From assembly GCA_965200145.1 (NCBI GenBank), contig CBDATG010000002.1:1-64000 (forward strand): a DNA stretch of 64,000 bases, in the 5' to 3' direction. The notes beneath the pieces are model-generated. The model was given only the letters and a program-made list of their open reading frames with translations. It had not been told where the DNA came from and made no database searches. The first letter of the stretch is position 1, and each line of letters opens with the position of its first letter. The position numbers and the translations under genes are program-made. Of this stretch, positions 1 to 8,169 are shown piece by piece. Source of the stretch: CBDATG01 sp965200145. Lineage in GTDB: Bacteria > Chloroflexota > Dehalococcoidia > Lucifugimonadales > Lucifugimonadaceae.

Positions 1-467
1 CCAGTGCGATAAGGAAGTCGGGAATCCCCAGGCCGAGGAACCCGAGGAATGTGGCGATGTAGTCGCCGGGCGAGTATTGCTTCACGGCGGAATAGATGCC
101 GATCGGGATCCCCACGACCCATATGAAAATGACAGCTGCCAGGGCCAGTGCAATCGTCGGGGACCAGGTTTTGGGCGATGACCTCGGAGACTGGTAGATT
201 GAATTCAAATGAGAAGCCGAGGTCTCCGGTTAGGATCCGGGTTATCCACTTCCAGTACTGGACGTAAATCGGACGATCGAGACCGTAAAAGATGCGCAGG
301 TTTTCGGCTTCTTCTGCGAGGATGATGTTGCCGGAGTCGCGCTGGGTCGCGATGTACGTAGTTACGTAATCACCGGCGGGCAGGTTGATGATGATGAACG
401 AGACGACCGACACTGCCCACATGGCGATCACGGCGTACACTGCCCTACGTATGAAGAAATTGAGCAT
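1..467 (-). pseudogene. Peptide ABC transporter permease (DppB/OppB type), 5' part, frameshifted
   Basis: Inner-membrane permease of an oligopeptide/dipeptide importer; only the N-terminal part lies in the window because the gene runs off the left edge. From ATG 467 the reading begins MLNFFIRRAVYAVIAMWAVS, a typical first membrane helix, followed by the family pattern of a periplasmic segment ending in GDLGFSFEFNLPVSEVIAQN. The frame then breaks in a run of four G on plus (159-162). Dropping one base restores VPTIALALAAVIFIWVVGIP and GFLGLGIPDFLI, the expected second helix and following segment. So a single extra base disrupts an otherwise intact permease. It lies downstream of the binding protein on the same strand, as expected for one operon. 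Either an assembly indel or a real lesion would explain it. Confidence 0.8.
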
Positions 468-671
468 TGTCGGGCGAATCTACGTAGGCAAGGTTGCTTG
501 CATCAGCGCAGCGGTTGGGAATGCCGATGGAGTCTCGCGGAGGCAGTCCGACCACTGAGTTTCATCGATGAATATGCAACGCACCTCAGAGGGCGCGGTG
601 CGGTTGTAGGTGAACGCATGCCAGGCGCTGGCAACGAAATGCCTACGCCTGGCACACTTGCGGCAGTAGGT

Positions 672-2901
672 TTACTGCCCTTCCATTGCGTCCGGAACGT
701 CAAGCCACCAGGTCTCGGGGAATCCGTTACCAGATGTCTGCGAGTGGTACGAGAACGGAAGCGGGTTCGGGATGTTTCGCACTTCGTTCTTGATAATCGC
801 GACGTAGGTTGGCTTGTTCATCACGGTGGTCACGGGGTTCGCGGCCTCGCAGTTCACTTCGACCACTCTCTGTGTGATCTCAGCAAAGCGGGCTGGACCG
901 GCAGTGGAGATTCCCCTCCGCGTAGAGCTCCTGTTGCTCGCGGATGAACTCCGATGTTGGCTCAACTCCGCCCGGCTCACCGTCGAAATACTGGGTTCCG
1001 AGCGGCGTGATGAAGTTGTTGCCGGCAACCGGGAGCAGGTGCTGCGGTGTGATGAGCACTGCATCTCTGCCTGACGATTCCCAGTTCTGGGTCATCAGCT
1101 CATTCGCCTCTGCACGATCGCCGTGCAACGAACGCTCAAGCGGTTGCACAGTTGAGTCAACGCCAATGTTGTTCTTCCACTGTTGGCCGATCATCTCGTT
1201 GATGCCGACATAGTCCTCGAATGCGGCCACTACGGACGGCAACTCGATAACCAGCTTTTCGCCAGACGGCAGGAGTCGGAGACCGTCTCCATCTCGCTTG
1301 TCGAGACCGAGGTCATCAAGCATGGAGTTCGCGCGGTCGGGATTGTAGCGGACGTAGTCTTCTCCGACGTACTTGCCAGGGTTGTTCGGGTCGTCGAATC
1401 CGAAGCACAGTCCTTCAACGGAGCCTAGGCCGAGGAAGAATACCTCGTTGATCTGGTCCCGCTCAATTCCCATCGATAGCGCGCGTCGGAAATCAGCGTT
1501 CTGCAACAGATCCGCTATTTCGTCGTTGCCGTCCCAACTCTCGTTGAAGTAGACATTGGCGATACCGGATTGCGGTTGCCTCCAGAACTGCACCCTGTAA
1601 CCGACGGACTCGGCATTCTGCAGGAACAGCGGCAGCTTGGAAATGTCTATGTGGCGGCCTTGGACTGTGAAGTCACCTGCGATCGCCTTCAGGTTCAGCA
1701 CCTCAAGGTTCTGTGCGAGCGAAAGCACAACGCGGTCCATGTAGGGCAGCTGATTGCCTTCCGTGTCTACGGCGTAGTAGTAGGGGTTACGCTCGAACGC
1801 CCACTCGTTGGTAGCAATCGACTGCGTGACGCGCCACGCCGTCATCATTGGCGAATCCGGGTTTGCATTGGCGTGGTTCCTGAATAGGAAGTGCGTTGCC
1901 CAGTTGTCGTAACCGGCATCTGATGCCAGCCTCTGAGCTTCGTCATCACCGACAAACGCGGGATGGAACTGCTGAAGGTAGTGGCTTGGAGCGTACAGTC
2001 CACCGGCCCTGTCACCTCGAGTGTGAGGTCCAGCGACGATGACGGACGCGACCAGTTGGACGAAGATGCCGTAAGGCTCTGCCGCTGTGACCTTGAACGT
2101 TTGGTCGTCGACTTTCTCAAACTGAAGAGGCTCGCCACCGTGGATTGTCCATGCTGGCTTGCTAGGAGTCAGGTCCTCGTTGTCCCAGATGTGGTCAACC
2201 CAGAACATGACGTCATCGGTGGTGAAGTCGTCGCCGTCGGACCACTTCAATCCCTTGCGCAATGTGAAGGTGAATTCCGTGGAGTCGTCGTTGACAGTCC
2301 AAGACTCTGCGATGTTGGGTTGCGGGTCGGTCATGCCGGTGTTGAAGAACAACAGGTGGTCCTTCATCGGCCGTTCCATGTTCTGTCCGTCAGCGGGTCC
2401 TGTGAATGCACGGTACCAAGTTCCGCCGTACTTACCGATGCCGCCGGCTGGTTGGATCACCAACGGGTTCTCAGGTAGCCTTTCTTCAACTGGAGGAAGG
2501 TCACCGGCCGCGACCATGGCCGCCAGCATCGGGGCTTCCTTGAACGATGACGGCTTGGGGAACAGGTTCCCACTGCCATCGAAAATCGTTGGCCAGCTGT
2601 CGCTTGCTGGATCGGCGGTGATGAACGGTGAGCGAATCGGCTCAGGTGTCGGCGTTACTTCCACCTCTACCTGCACCTCAACGGTCTGTTCCACCACGAC
2701 CGTTTGCTCGGCAACGACGGTCTGCTCCACCACGACCGTCTGGACGACGACCTCTGGCGCAGTGGTTACGGGCACTTCCACGGTCACGAGCGTCTCGGTG
2801 CTACACGCGATGAGCGAGACTGCTGCGACCATAGCGGCGACCGCAACCGCGATCAACCGCACGGGTGCTGTGCCCTTGTTTGACAGCTTCTGGGTTAGCA
2901 T
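672..2901 (-). CDS. Peptide ABC transporter substrate-binding lipoprotein (SBP_bac_5), frameshifted near the C terminus
   Basis: Extracytoplasmic solute-binding protein of a peptide/nickel-type ABC importer. Residues 1-32 form a signal peptide ending in a lipobox (LIAC, Cys33), so it should be a lipoprotein. A repetitive Val/Glu/Gln/Thr linker follows (about 42-85), then the binding domain with segments such as FTFTLRKGLKWSDGDDFTTDD and MGIERDQINEVFFLG. In frame the protein stops at 880 with an unlikely tail. Removing one base from the C4 run at 913-916 lets the reading continue as GISTAGPARFAEITQRVVEV to PETWWLDVPDAMEGQ, ending at 672. That matches the usual family C terminus, which often ends near a PETW motif; corrected length is about 742 residues. 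Start ATG 2901 has a strong GGAGG seven bases upstream and a consensus promoter. Confidence 0.9.
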
Positions 2902-3000
2902 GTGCTTACCTCCAGATTATTCGATGGTTCGTGCAATTGCCGATCACCCAGACGGCGCGAGTCGCGCTCAAGTAAGGCTCTCGGACGTTTGCCACTGCGA

Positions 3001-3029
3001 AAGATAAACCAGCACAATAGGTTTGTCAA
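3001..3029 (-). promoter_or_regulatory. Sigma70-type promoter of the peptide-binding lipoprotein gene
   Basis: Reading the minus strand, a perfect TTGACA lies at 3029-3024 and TATCTT at 3006-3001, with a 17-base spacer. Transcription should start near 2994, about 90 bases before ATG 2901. This is the best sigma70 match I found in the window. Confidence 0.75.
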
Positions 3030-3082
3030 GTAGAAACACGTCCTTCAAGTTCGTTACGCGAAGACAGAACTCGTCCCGGACG

Positions 3083-3823
3083 CTAATCAACAAGCACGCG
3101 CGGCGGCGGGTTCAAGACTGGGTGGATAGCCAGCAGCTTGCCGGGCGCGTCCGACAGGTTGTTCGTCGTGTGTCTAACTGTCGGTTCGCACATGAACATG
3201 TCGCCGGCCGGTAGGGGAATGCCTTCGTCGTCGCCGTATACCGCGCTGAGATTGCCTTCAATGCACAACATCGACTCTTCGTGAGCGGGATGGAAGTGAT
3301 TCGGAGTGGTCGCTCCCGGCTCAAACGCAAGCTCGCTCCAGTAGGTAGATGTGGCACCGCGGAAGTCGCCGACCATGTCAACTCTCCTGACACCGGGCGC
3401 GAAGTCGTAAGGTTCAATGTCGGCTCGGATCATCACATTGTTGCCAGGAACTGCATCGGTTAGTGCCGGTTCGTCTAGCGTGCTACGTTCCGGGTCTGGA
3501 TGCGGGCAGACAGAAATGATCACCGCACCATTTTCGCTGGATGCTTCAGCGCCGCATGGGATGCCTTTAGCGACGTACACACAGTCCCCCGCCGTCAAGT
3601 TGAAAGCGCTGCCGGCGTACTTGAATCTCACATCGCCGCGACGTATGAGGAACGACTCCTCGTGAGAATCGTTCGTTCGATAGGCGATTCCCGAGCCGGG
3701 CGCAAGGTTGATTTCCAGCACTGTCAGCATCTTCGACCCAGTGTTGGAACTGGTTAGGACTCGAGCGGTGGCACCGCCTTCTATAGTGCGTACTTCCTGC
3801 TCTGGTCTGCGATTGATTGGCAT
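3083..3823 (-). CDS. Bicupin protein
   Basis: A 246-residue protein made of two cupin halves, about residues 40-105 and 150-235. The second half carries the classic metal motif (HFHPAHEE, followed by a distal histidine in VRHTTNN), so it probably binds a divalent metal. The first half keeps the fold pattern (SHEESFLIRRGD) but has fewer ligands. Bicupins include (S)-ureidoglycine aminohydrolase, dioxygenases and sugar isomerases; nothing here fixes the substrate. ATG 3823 has GGAGG seven bases upstream. It lies upstream of the peptide-binding protein on the same strand, but that gene has its own promoter. Confidence 0.8.
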   Translation of the reverse strand: MPINRRPEQEVRTIEGGATARVLTSSNTGSKMLTVLEINLAPGSGIAYRTNDSHEESFLIRRGDVRFKYAGSAFNLTAGDCVYVAKGIPCGAEASSENGAVIISVCPHPDPERSTLDEPALTDAVPGNNVMIRADIEPYDFAPGVRRVDMVGDFRGATSTYWSELAFEPGATTPNHFHPAHEESMLCIEGNLSAVYGDDEGIPLPAGDMFMCEPTVRHTTNNLSDAPGKLLAIHPVLNPPPRVLVD

Positions 3824-3916
3824 TCTGATTCCTCCGTCTGAAGTAGGAGCACTTCTACTGGTGCATAGGTGTTGGGTTCGATAGATTAATCGTAGGTATC
3901 TACGCAGGAAGAGGCG

Positions 3917-4543
3917 TTAACGCGCGAGGTGCCCTGTGAAGTTGAGCGTCTCCAACGCCATGTCTGCGTTGGGATCGGTGGAGTCCCGAGAGAGGACACT
4001 GATGCTTGTGTTGTTGATGTCAAACTTCGTGTGGTATCTCAGCGGCAAGTCCAACAGCACACATATCAACCTCTTTATGAAACCGCCGTGCGAAACCAGC
4101 GCGCAGTTCGCATCTTGCTTGAGGATGCCAGTTTCGTGGAGGAAACCGGCTGCGCGTGCCGCTACGTCAAAACTCGATTCGCCGTTTGGCCGACGTGCCC
4201 AAGTCCGCGAACTGAGAATGTCCGCCGCCACTTCGGTGTGTTCCGTCATGATGTCTTCCCACTTCTTGCCGGTCAGGTCGCCGAAGTCGAATTCCCTCAG
4301 ACGCTCGTCCCGCTCATAGGGTATCCCTAACGCGTCCGCGGTCTGAGTGCATCGTTTCAGGTCGCTTGATATGACACGGTCGATCTGCAAGTGCTCGCGC
4401 ACGTACTCTCCGAGCATCGCCGCCTGACGTTCCCCATTGGCGTTCAGCTGAACGTCAGCGTAACCCTGGACCCTTGACTCGAGGTTCCAGTCGGTTTGGC
4501 CGTGGCGGATCAGGATGATGCGTCTCTTACTGTCAGGTTCCAT
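3917..4543 (-). CDS. Histidine phosphatase family protein (phosphoglycerate mutase-like)
   Basis: Small cytoplasmic phosphatase of the histidine phosphatase superfamily, 208 residues from ATG 4543. It shows the RHG motif near the N terminus (IILIRHGQTDWN; the histidine is phosphorylated in the mechanism), the SSDLKRCTQTA arginine block, the acidic REFDFGDLTGK segment and the second catalytic histidine in ALVSHGGFIKRL. GpmB, CobC and acid-phosphatase branches share these motifs, so the substrate is open. A TTG at 4555 overlaps the stop of the preceding gene but would sit only three bases from GGAGG; the ATG at 4543 lies 15 bases from it. It is the last gene of a tight three-gene run. Confidence 0.85.
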   Translation of the reverse strand: MEPDSKRRIILIRHGQTDWNLESRVQGYADVQLNANGERQAAMLGEYVREHLQIDRVISSDLKRCTQTADALGIPYERDERLREFDFGDLTGKKWEDIMTEHTEVAADILSSRTWARRPNGESSFDVAARAAGFLHETGILKQDANCALVSHGGFIKRLICVLLDLPLRYHTKFDINNTSISVLSRDSTDPNADMALETLNFTGHLAR

Positions 4544-4551
4544 GGCGATGC

Positions 4552-5298
4552 TCAAGTACCTCCTTTTCTCAAGTCGGGGCGCACTTTGAATGAGCGACGA
4601 TCGACGATCCTGCGAGCTATGCCTAGGTCTTCCAGAGTGTCGATGTCAAACAGGCTCAAATGTTGCGGGTCTGCGGCGTTCACGTCATCTTCTGTCATTA
4701 TGCGGACTTGCAATCCAGTGTCGTTGTCGAGGGCGATATCCAACAGGGCGACGAGACTAGATTCCCCTCGTGCGACCGTGTCTTCCGCGATGCTTAGCCA
4801 CTCACGGGTCGGGTACACGGCGTGTAGCGGGTTTAGGTGGCCGCGGTAACGGATTGCGACGGCGGCGAATGACGGACACCCCGCTTCGCTGAGTATGTGT
4901 GAGTTCCTGAGCATCTCAAGTATCAACGCCGTTGACAGGAACGGATGGTCGGCACCGGTGACGAAGGCAATTGGCGTGGTACAAGCAGAAAGTCCAGAAT
5001 GTAGTGCGGCGATTGGTCCTGTCGTCGTTGGGTCGTCTTCCACGACGTGCATACCCAGAGCGATGCCTAGGTCAGGCACATCGTCGTCCTGCCCGATCCT
5101 GACGACCAACACGATCTCCTTACACAAAGGTTTCAGTACGTCGGCAACCCGTGCCAGTAACATTTTCCCGCCGAGTGATATCAGGGCCTTTGGTTGCTCC
5201 TTGCCTAATCGCTTAGATTGTCCGCCTGCCAGAATCACGCCGGTGACGAGGCTGGGGTTGAAAGTTGAACGACCAACCGCGGCGTTACCTCTAACCAT
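4552..5298 (-). CDS. MobA-like nucleotidyltransferase
   Basis: Cytoplasmic NTP-transferase with the MobA signature LAGGQSKRLGKEQPK, followed by a metal-binding aspartate region (FVTGADHPFL) and a C-terminal FDIDTLEDLG, typical of molybdenum cofactor guanylyltransferase and its relatives. MobA adds GMP to molybdopterin; MocA or another NTP_transf_3 member is possible, and no other molybdenum gene is in the window. I prefer ATG 5298, whose first eight bases overlap the stop of the upstream DUF3179 gene (ATGGTTAG), over the longer start at 5334, giving 248 residues. Its 3' end runs directly into the phosphatase gene, so the two are probably coupled. Confidence 0.75.
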   Translation of the reverse strand: MVRGNAAVGRSTFNPSLVTGVILAGGQSKRLGKEQPKALISLGGKMLLARVADVLKPLCKEIVLVVRIGQDDDVPDLGIALGMHVVEDDPTTTGPIAALHSGLSACTTPIAFVTGADHPFLSTALILEMLRNSHILSEAGCPSFAAVAIRYRGHLNPLHAVYPTREWLSIAEDTVARGESSLVALLDIALDNDTGLQVRIMTEDDVNAADPQHLSLFDIDTLEDLGIARRIVDRRSFKVRPDLRKGGT

Positions 5299-6622
5299 CT
5301 GAACCGACTTCAGTACTGGTTGCCAAAGGGACATCCGAGTGTATTTTGCTCCAGGCGAACCAAAAGCCGTTTCGTGCGGGTATCATACTTAACTTAGTGC
5401 CTTGTAACTCGCCTTCTATGCAGATGCCTGTAATCGCGCTCCAGAGGCTGCCCGTCTGCAAGTCGCGCAGCGTCCAAGGCTCGTACTCAGCATCTGGAGT
5501 CCCGCCTTCATCGTCGTCCTCCTGCCCTTTGCGAGCTACTACTCTGTTGGGCCGGAACTCGTTGTCGGCTTGGGATTCGAACGTCAGGACGCGTTCGTCA
5601 AATGCACCATTGATTGGCTTGACTTGCCTATCGAAGACGCAGTAAGTCGCCGAGCCGCGCTCGCACAGCACGAGCAGCTCGGCGCCATCTAACGATTCGT
5701 TGAGCAACGGGTTCTCGCGTAGAAGGTGAGCGGAATACACCACTGATCCAGTGGTCCCGTTGTCACCGCATCCGATTATCCCGATGACGATGTCCTTGTT
5801 GGGGAGTGTCTTGTCTTTCGCGGGTTGCTGAAACAGCCCAGCACGGTCGGTTGCGTAGTAGGACTCGAATATATCGCGTTCTGGCATACCTTCCACGGAC
5901 ATCGCCTCGGTCTCGGGCCAGGCTTGCTGCCAGGCGGACCAAGTCGTGTTGATGCACGGTAAGTGTTGCAGCTGGTGCCCCGCATCTGTTCCGATTAGTG
6001 CCTCACCGGTGAATTGCAGATATTGGGTTCCGTTCTCTGATTCGAGCAACGGTGAGTTGAACATCGTCGTGCCGGTCGGTGCGAGCGTCAACGGATTACC
6101 TTCAGGGTCGAGCGCGATGAACGCTCGCGCGGAGTATGTCAATGGAGACCAAGTTACGGATATCGGTGTACCGGCAATCTCTTCGTTGGCAACCTCGCGC
6201 AAGACCATTGTTCTCAGCGGGTATGCCACCGCGGTGCCGTCTAACTCGATGCCGATGACCCTCTCGTCGGGTTGCAACTGATCGAGGGCGTCCTCCACGT
6301 CAACGTACTGCGCGTCGTCCCAGTCTTTCATTTGAAAGTTGCCGGGCGTCTTGCGGATGCGATGCGGATACGGCTTAGCATCGCTCGGAAGTTGGACCAA
6401 AGCCCTGGGTGAGAAGTATCCGATCCGAAAACCGAAGTAGATGACCAGCATCGCCAACCAAGCGCCCCACACTGCTGCCATCAAGGTCACGCCGAATAAT
6501 GCAAGCCAGACCGCAGTCGCGACGACGGTTAGGCACGCGAACGCAACCAGCGCGCGGATGCCGGGGCGCAACATCAAGAGCCTCTGATTAACGATGTTTA
6601 CGATGTCGGTTAGGATTTTCAA
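5291..6622 (-). CDS. DUF3179 domain-containing membrane protein
   Basis: A 443-residue protein with two hydrophobic segments near the N terminus (about 22-45 and 47-66), followed by a long soluble part. That part carries DUF3179 landmarks: VIGIELDGTAVAYPLR, a VTWSPLTYSARAF segment and the LQHLPCINTTWSAWQQ block. DUF3179 proteins are widespread in marine bacteria, and I know of no established function. It begins divergently from the RraA-like gene across a 159-base spacer and overlaps the MobA-like gene by eight bases at its 3' end. Confidence 0.8.
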   Translation of the reverse strand: MKILTDIVNIVNQRLLMLRPGIRALVAFACLTVVATAVWLALFGVTLMAAVWGAWLAMLVIYFGFRIGYFSPRALVQLPSDAKPYPHRIRKTPGNFQMKDWDDAQYVDVEDALDQLQPDERVIGIELDGTAVAYPLRTMVLREVANEEIAGTPISVTWSPLTYSARAFIALDPEGNPLTLAPTGTTMFNSPLLESENGTQYLQFTGEALIGTDAGHQLQHLPCINTTWSAWQQAWPETEAMSVEGMPERDIFESYYATDRAGLFQQPAKDKTLPNKDIVIGIIGCGDNGTTGSVVYSAHLLRENPLLNESLDGAELLVLCERGSATYCVFDRQVKPINGAFDERVLTFESQADNEFRPNRVVARKGQEDDDEGGTPDAEYEPWTLRDLQTGSLWSAITGICIEGELQGTKLSMIPARNGFWFAWSKIHSDVPLATSTEVGSDG

Positions 6623-6781
6623 GCGGGCGTTGTCCTTCGCCTAAACGATTCCACTTTAGATTCTAGGTTCAACCTTAAGTGTTGACACATTTTGGCGCTG
6701 CGACGCCACCGTTTCATTGCGACGATCCCGCGATGCCAGTGGCACCTGTTCTGACTTGACGCATGGGAGGGACGTTTTCTA

Positions 6782-7528
6782 ATGACGCAACCGATGACCG
6801 AAGTCACAGCTGACTTGGTTGAAAGATTCCACGGCGTGTCGAACGCGACCGTTCTGGGGCAGCTCTGGCGACGCGGCTATGACAAGGTCTATATGAGCGG
6901 TGTAGCGTCGTTGGCAGAGGGACGAAGGTTGGCGGCACTTGCCGTGACATTGCGATACCTGCCTTCGCGGCCGGACCTGCAGTCGTTGATCGCAACTGGT
7001 GAGCACGGTGAAGGGTTCAACGAGACTCCGAGGTGGCAGGCTTTGGAGGCGTTATCACCTGGAGATGTCTTGGTCGCTGATGCGATGGGTAAGTCGGACG
7101 TTTCCACTGGCGGTGATGTCGTGTTTTCGCGGATACTGTCCCGCGGTGCCGCGGGATTGGTCACAGACGGCGCGGTTAGGGACGGTTCCAAGGTTGTGCG
7201 ATATGGCTTTCCTGTCTTCGCTGGCGGGAGCACGCCGACCATCGGCGAGCCGAACATCCTTCCGTTCCAAGTCAACGAACCGATACAATGCGGTGGAGTC
7301 CTCGTTTGGCCGGGCGACTTGGTTCTGGGGGATGACGATGGTGTCGTGGTCTGTCCGAGTAGTTTGGCAGCTGAGATCATTGACGAGTGCGAACGCCACG
7401 ACGAGATTGAAGCGGCAGTACTGGATCACACCCAACGGGAGGGCGTGTCGCCAAGTCAGTTTTACCCCTTCAACGATGATACGGAACGCATCTATGAGGA
7501 GTGGCGGCGGCGCAGGGACTCGAACTGA
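6782..7528 (+). CDS. RraA-like / HMG aldolase family protein
   Basis: A 248-residue member of the RraA/4-hydroxy-4-methyl-2-oxoglutarate aldolase fold. Residues about 85-165 hold the family core: GDVLVADAMGKSD, then GAAGLVTDGAVRDG with the Arg-Asp pair that binds substrate and metal in aldolases, then PGDLVLGDDDGVVVCP. Members act as class II pyruvate aldolases, as RNase E inhibitors, or are uncharacterised. With acid-sugar dehydratases elsewhere in the window, a catabolic aldolase role is the more likely one, but this is inference. A GGAGG lies 11 bases before ATG 6782. Confidence 0.85.
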   Translation: MTQPMTEVTADLVERFHGVSNATVLGQLWRRGYDKVYMSGVASLAEGRRLAALAVTLRYLPSRPDLQSLIATGEHGEGFNETPRWQALEALSPGDVLVADAMGKSDVSTGGDVVFSRILSRGAAGLVTDGAVRDGSKVVRYGFPVFAGGSTPTIGEPNILPFQVNEPIQCGGVLVWPGDLVLGDDDGVVVCPSSLAAEIIDECERHDEIEAAVLDHTQREGVSPSQFYPFNDDTERIYEEWRRRRDSN

Positions 7529-7537
7529 GATCGGAGT

Positions 7538-7930
7538 ATGACAACAATGAGCGATACCAGGCGCATAGGGATATCTGATGGCGTAACGGCCGTCGTCGCC
7601 GTGCTGAACAGTTCGGACACCGCTACCGCCGTGTGGGACGCGTTGCCGTTTTCTGGCCGCGCGCAACGTTGGGGCGACGAGATCTACTTCGCGATACCCG
7701 TGTCGGCGCAACTCGCTCCGGATGCATCGGATGATGTCGATGTCGGCGCCGTGGCTTTCTGGCCTCCCGGTAATGCGATGTGCCTCTTCTGGGGTCCGAC
7801 ACCCGCTAGCGTTGGAGATGAATGCAGGGCGGCGAGTCCAGTGAACGTCATCGGATCGATAGAGGCTGACCCAGGAGTGCTGGCGAAGATGCCGCCAGGT
7901 GCCGAGTTGACGGTCGAACGCGTGAGTTGA
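7538..7930 (+). CDS. Cyclophilin-like fold protein (TM1367/DUF369 type)
   Basis: A 130-residue soluble protein nine bases after the RraA-like gene, so probably co-transcribed. It contains the pattern of the small cyclophilin-like family: a NSSDTATAVWDALPF segment, GRAQRWGDEIYFAIP, then GAVAFWPPGNAMCLFWGPTP and a short C-terminal strand. The cyclophilin fold is known for this family but proline isomerase activity is not established. A second ATG four codons in (7547) could be the true start. Confidence 0.65.
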   Translation: MTTMSDTRRIGISDGVTAVVAVLNSSDTATAVWDALPFSGRAQRWGDEIYFAIPVSAQLAPDASDDVDVGAVAFWPPGNAMCLFWGPTPASVGDECRAASPVNVIGSIEADPGVLAKMPPGAELTVERVS

Positions 7931-8169
7931 TTCGGGGAATCGGTCGCGAAACCGTGCGAAGGACGTGCCTGCAATCTGACGATTTCTGGGGTGTTTCCCA
8001 ACGAGTGTCGCGCACATCGCGGCATCACCAGACTGCGGTTTCTTACTAGAATCGCCGCATAATTTCCGAAAATCAGCGCGGCGGGTTAGAATTCGCTTGC
8101 GTTGTGCTCAATGTGACGATTCCCGCCGGTCGCGTGCGAGGCGGATACGTAACTCGCCTTGCCGACCAG

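Noticed and set aside
2159..3007. 282-codon plus-strand frame
   Set aside because: Antisense to the peptide-binding gene; its Thr/Ser/Val-rich repeats mirror the linker and it has no start signals.
3349..3366. GATGTGGCACCGCGG on plus, resembling a T-box antiterminator motif
   Set aside because: It lies wholly inside the bicupin coding sequence on the minus strand, with no tRNA-synthetase or amino-acid gene downstream on plus and no T-run.
3200..4330. Plus-strand frames opposite the bicupin and phosphatase genes
   Set aside because: Shadow frames with no domain pattern and no spacing consistent with genes.
7055..8017. 320-codon minus-strand frame
   Set aside because: Opposite the RraA-like and cyclophilin-like genes, both with clear family motifs; the antisense product has no recognisable domain.
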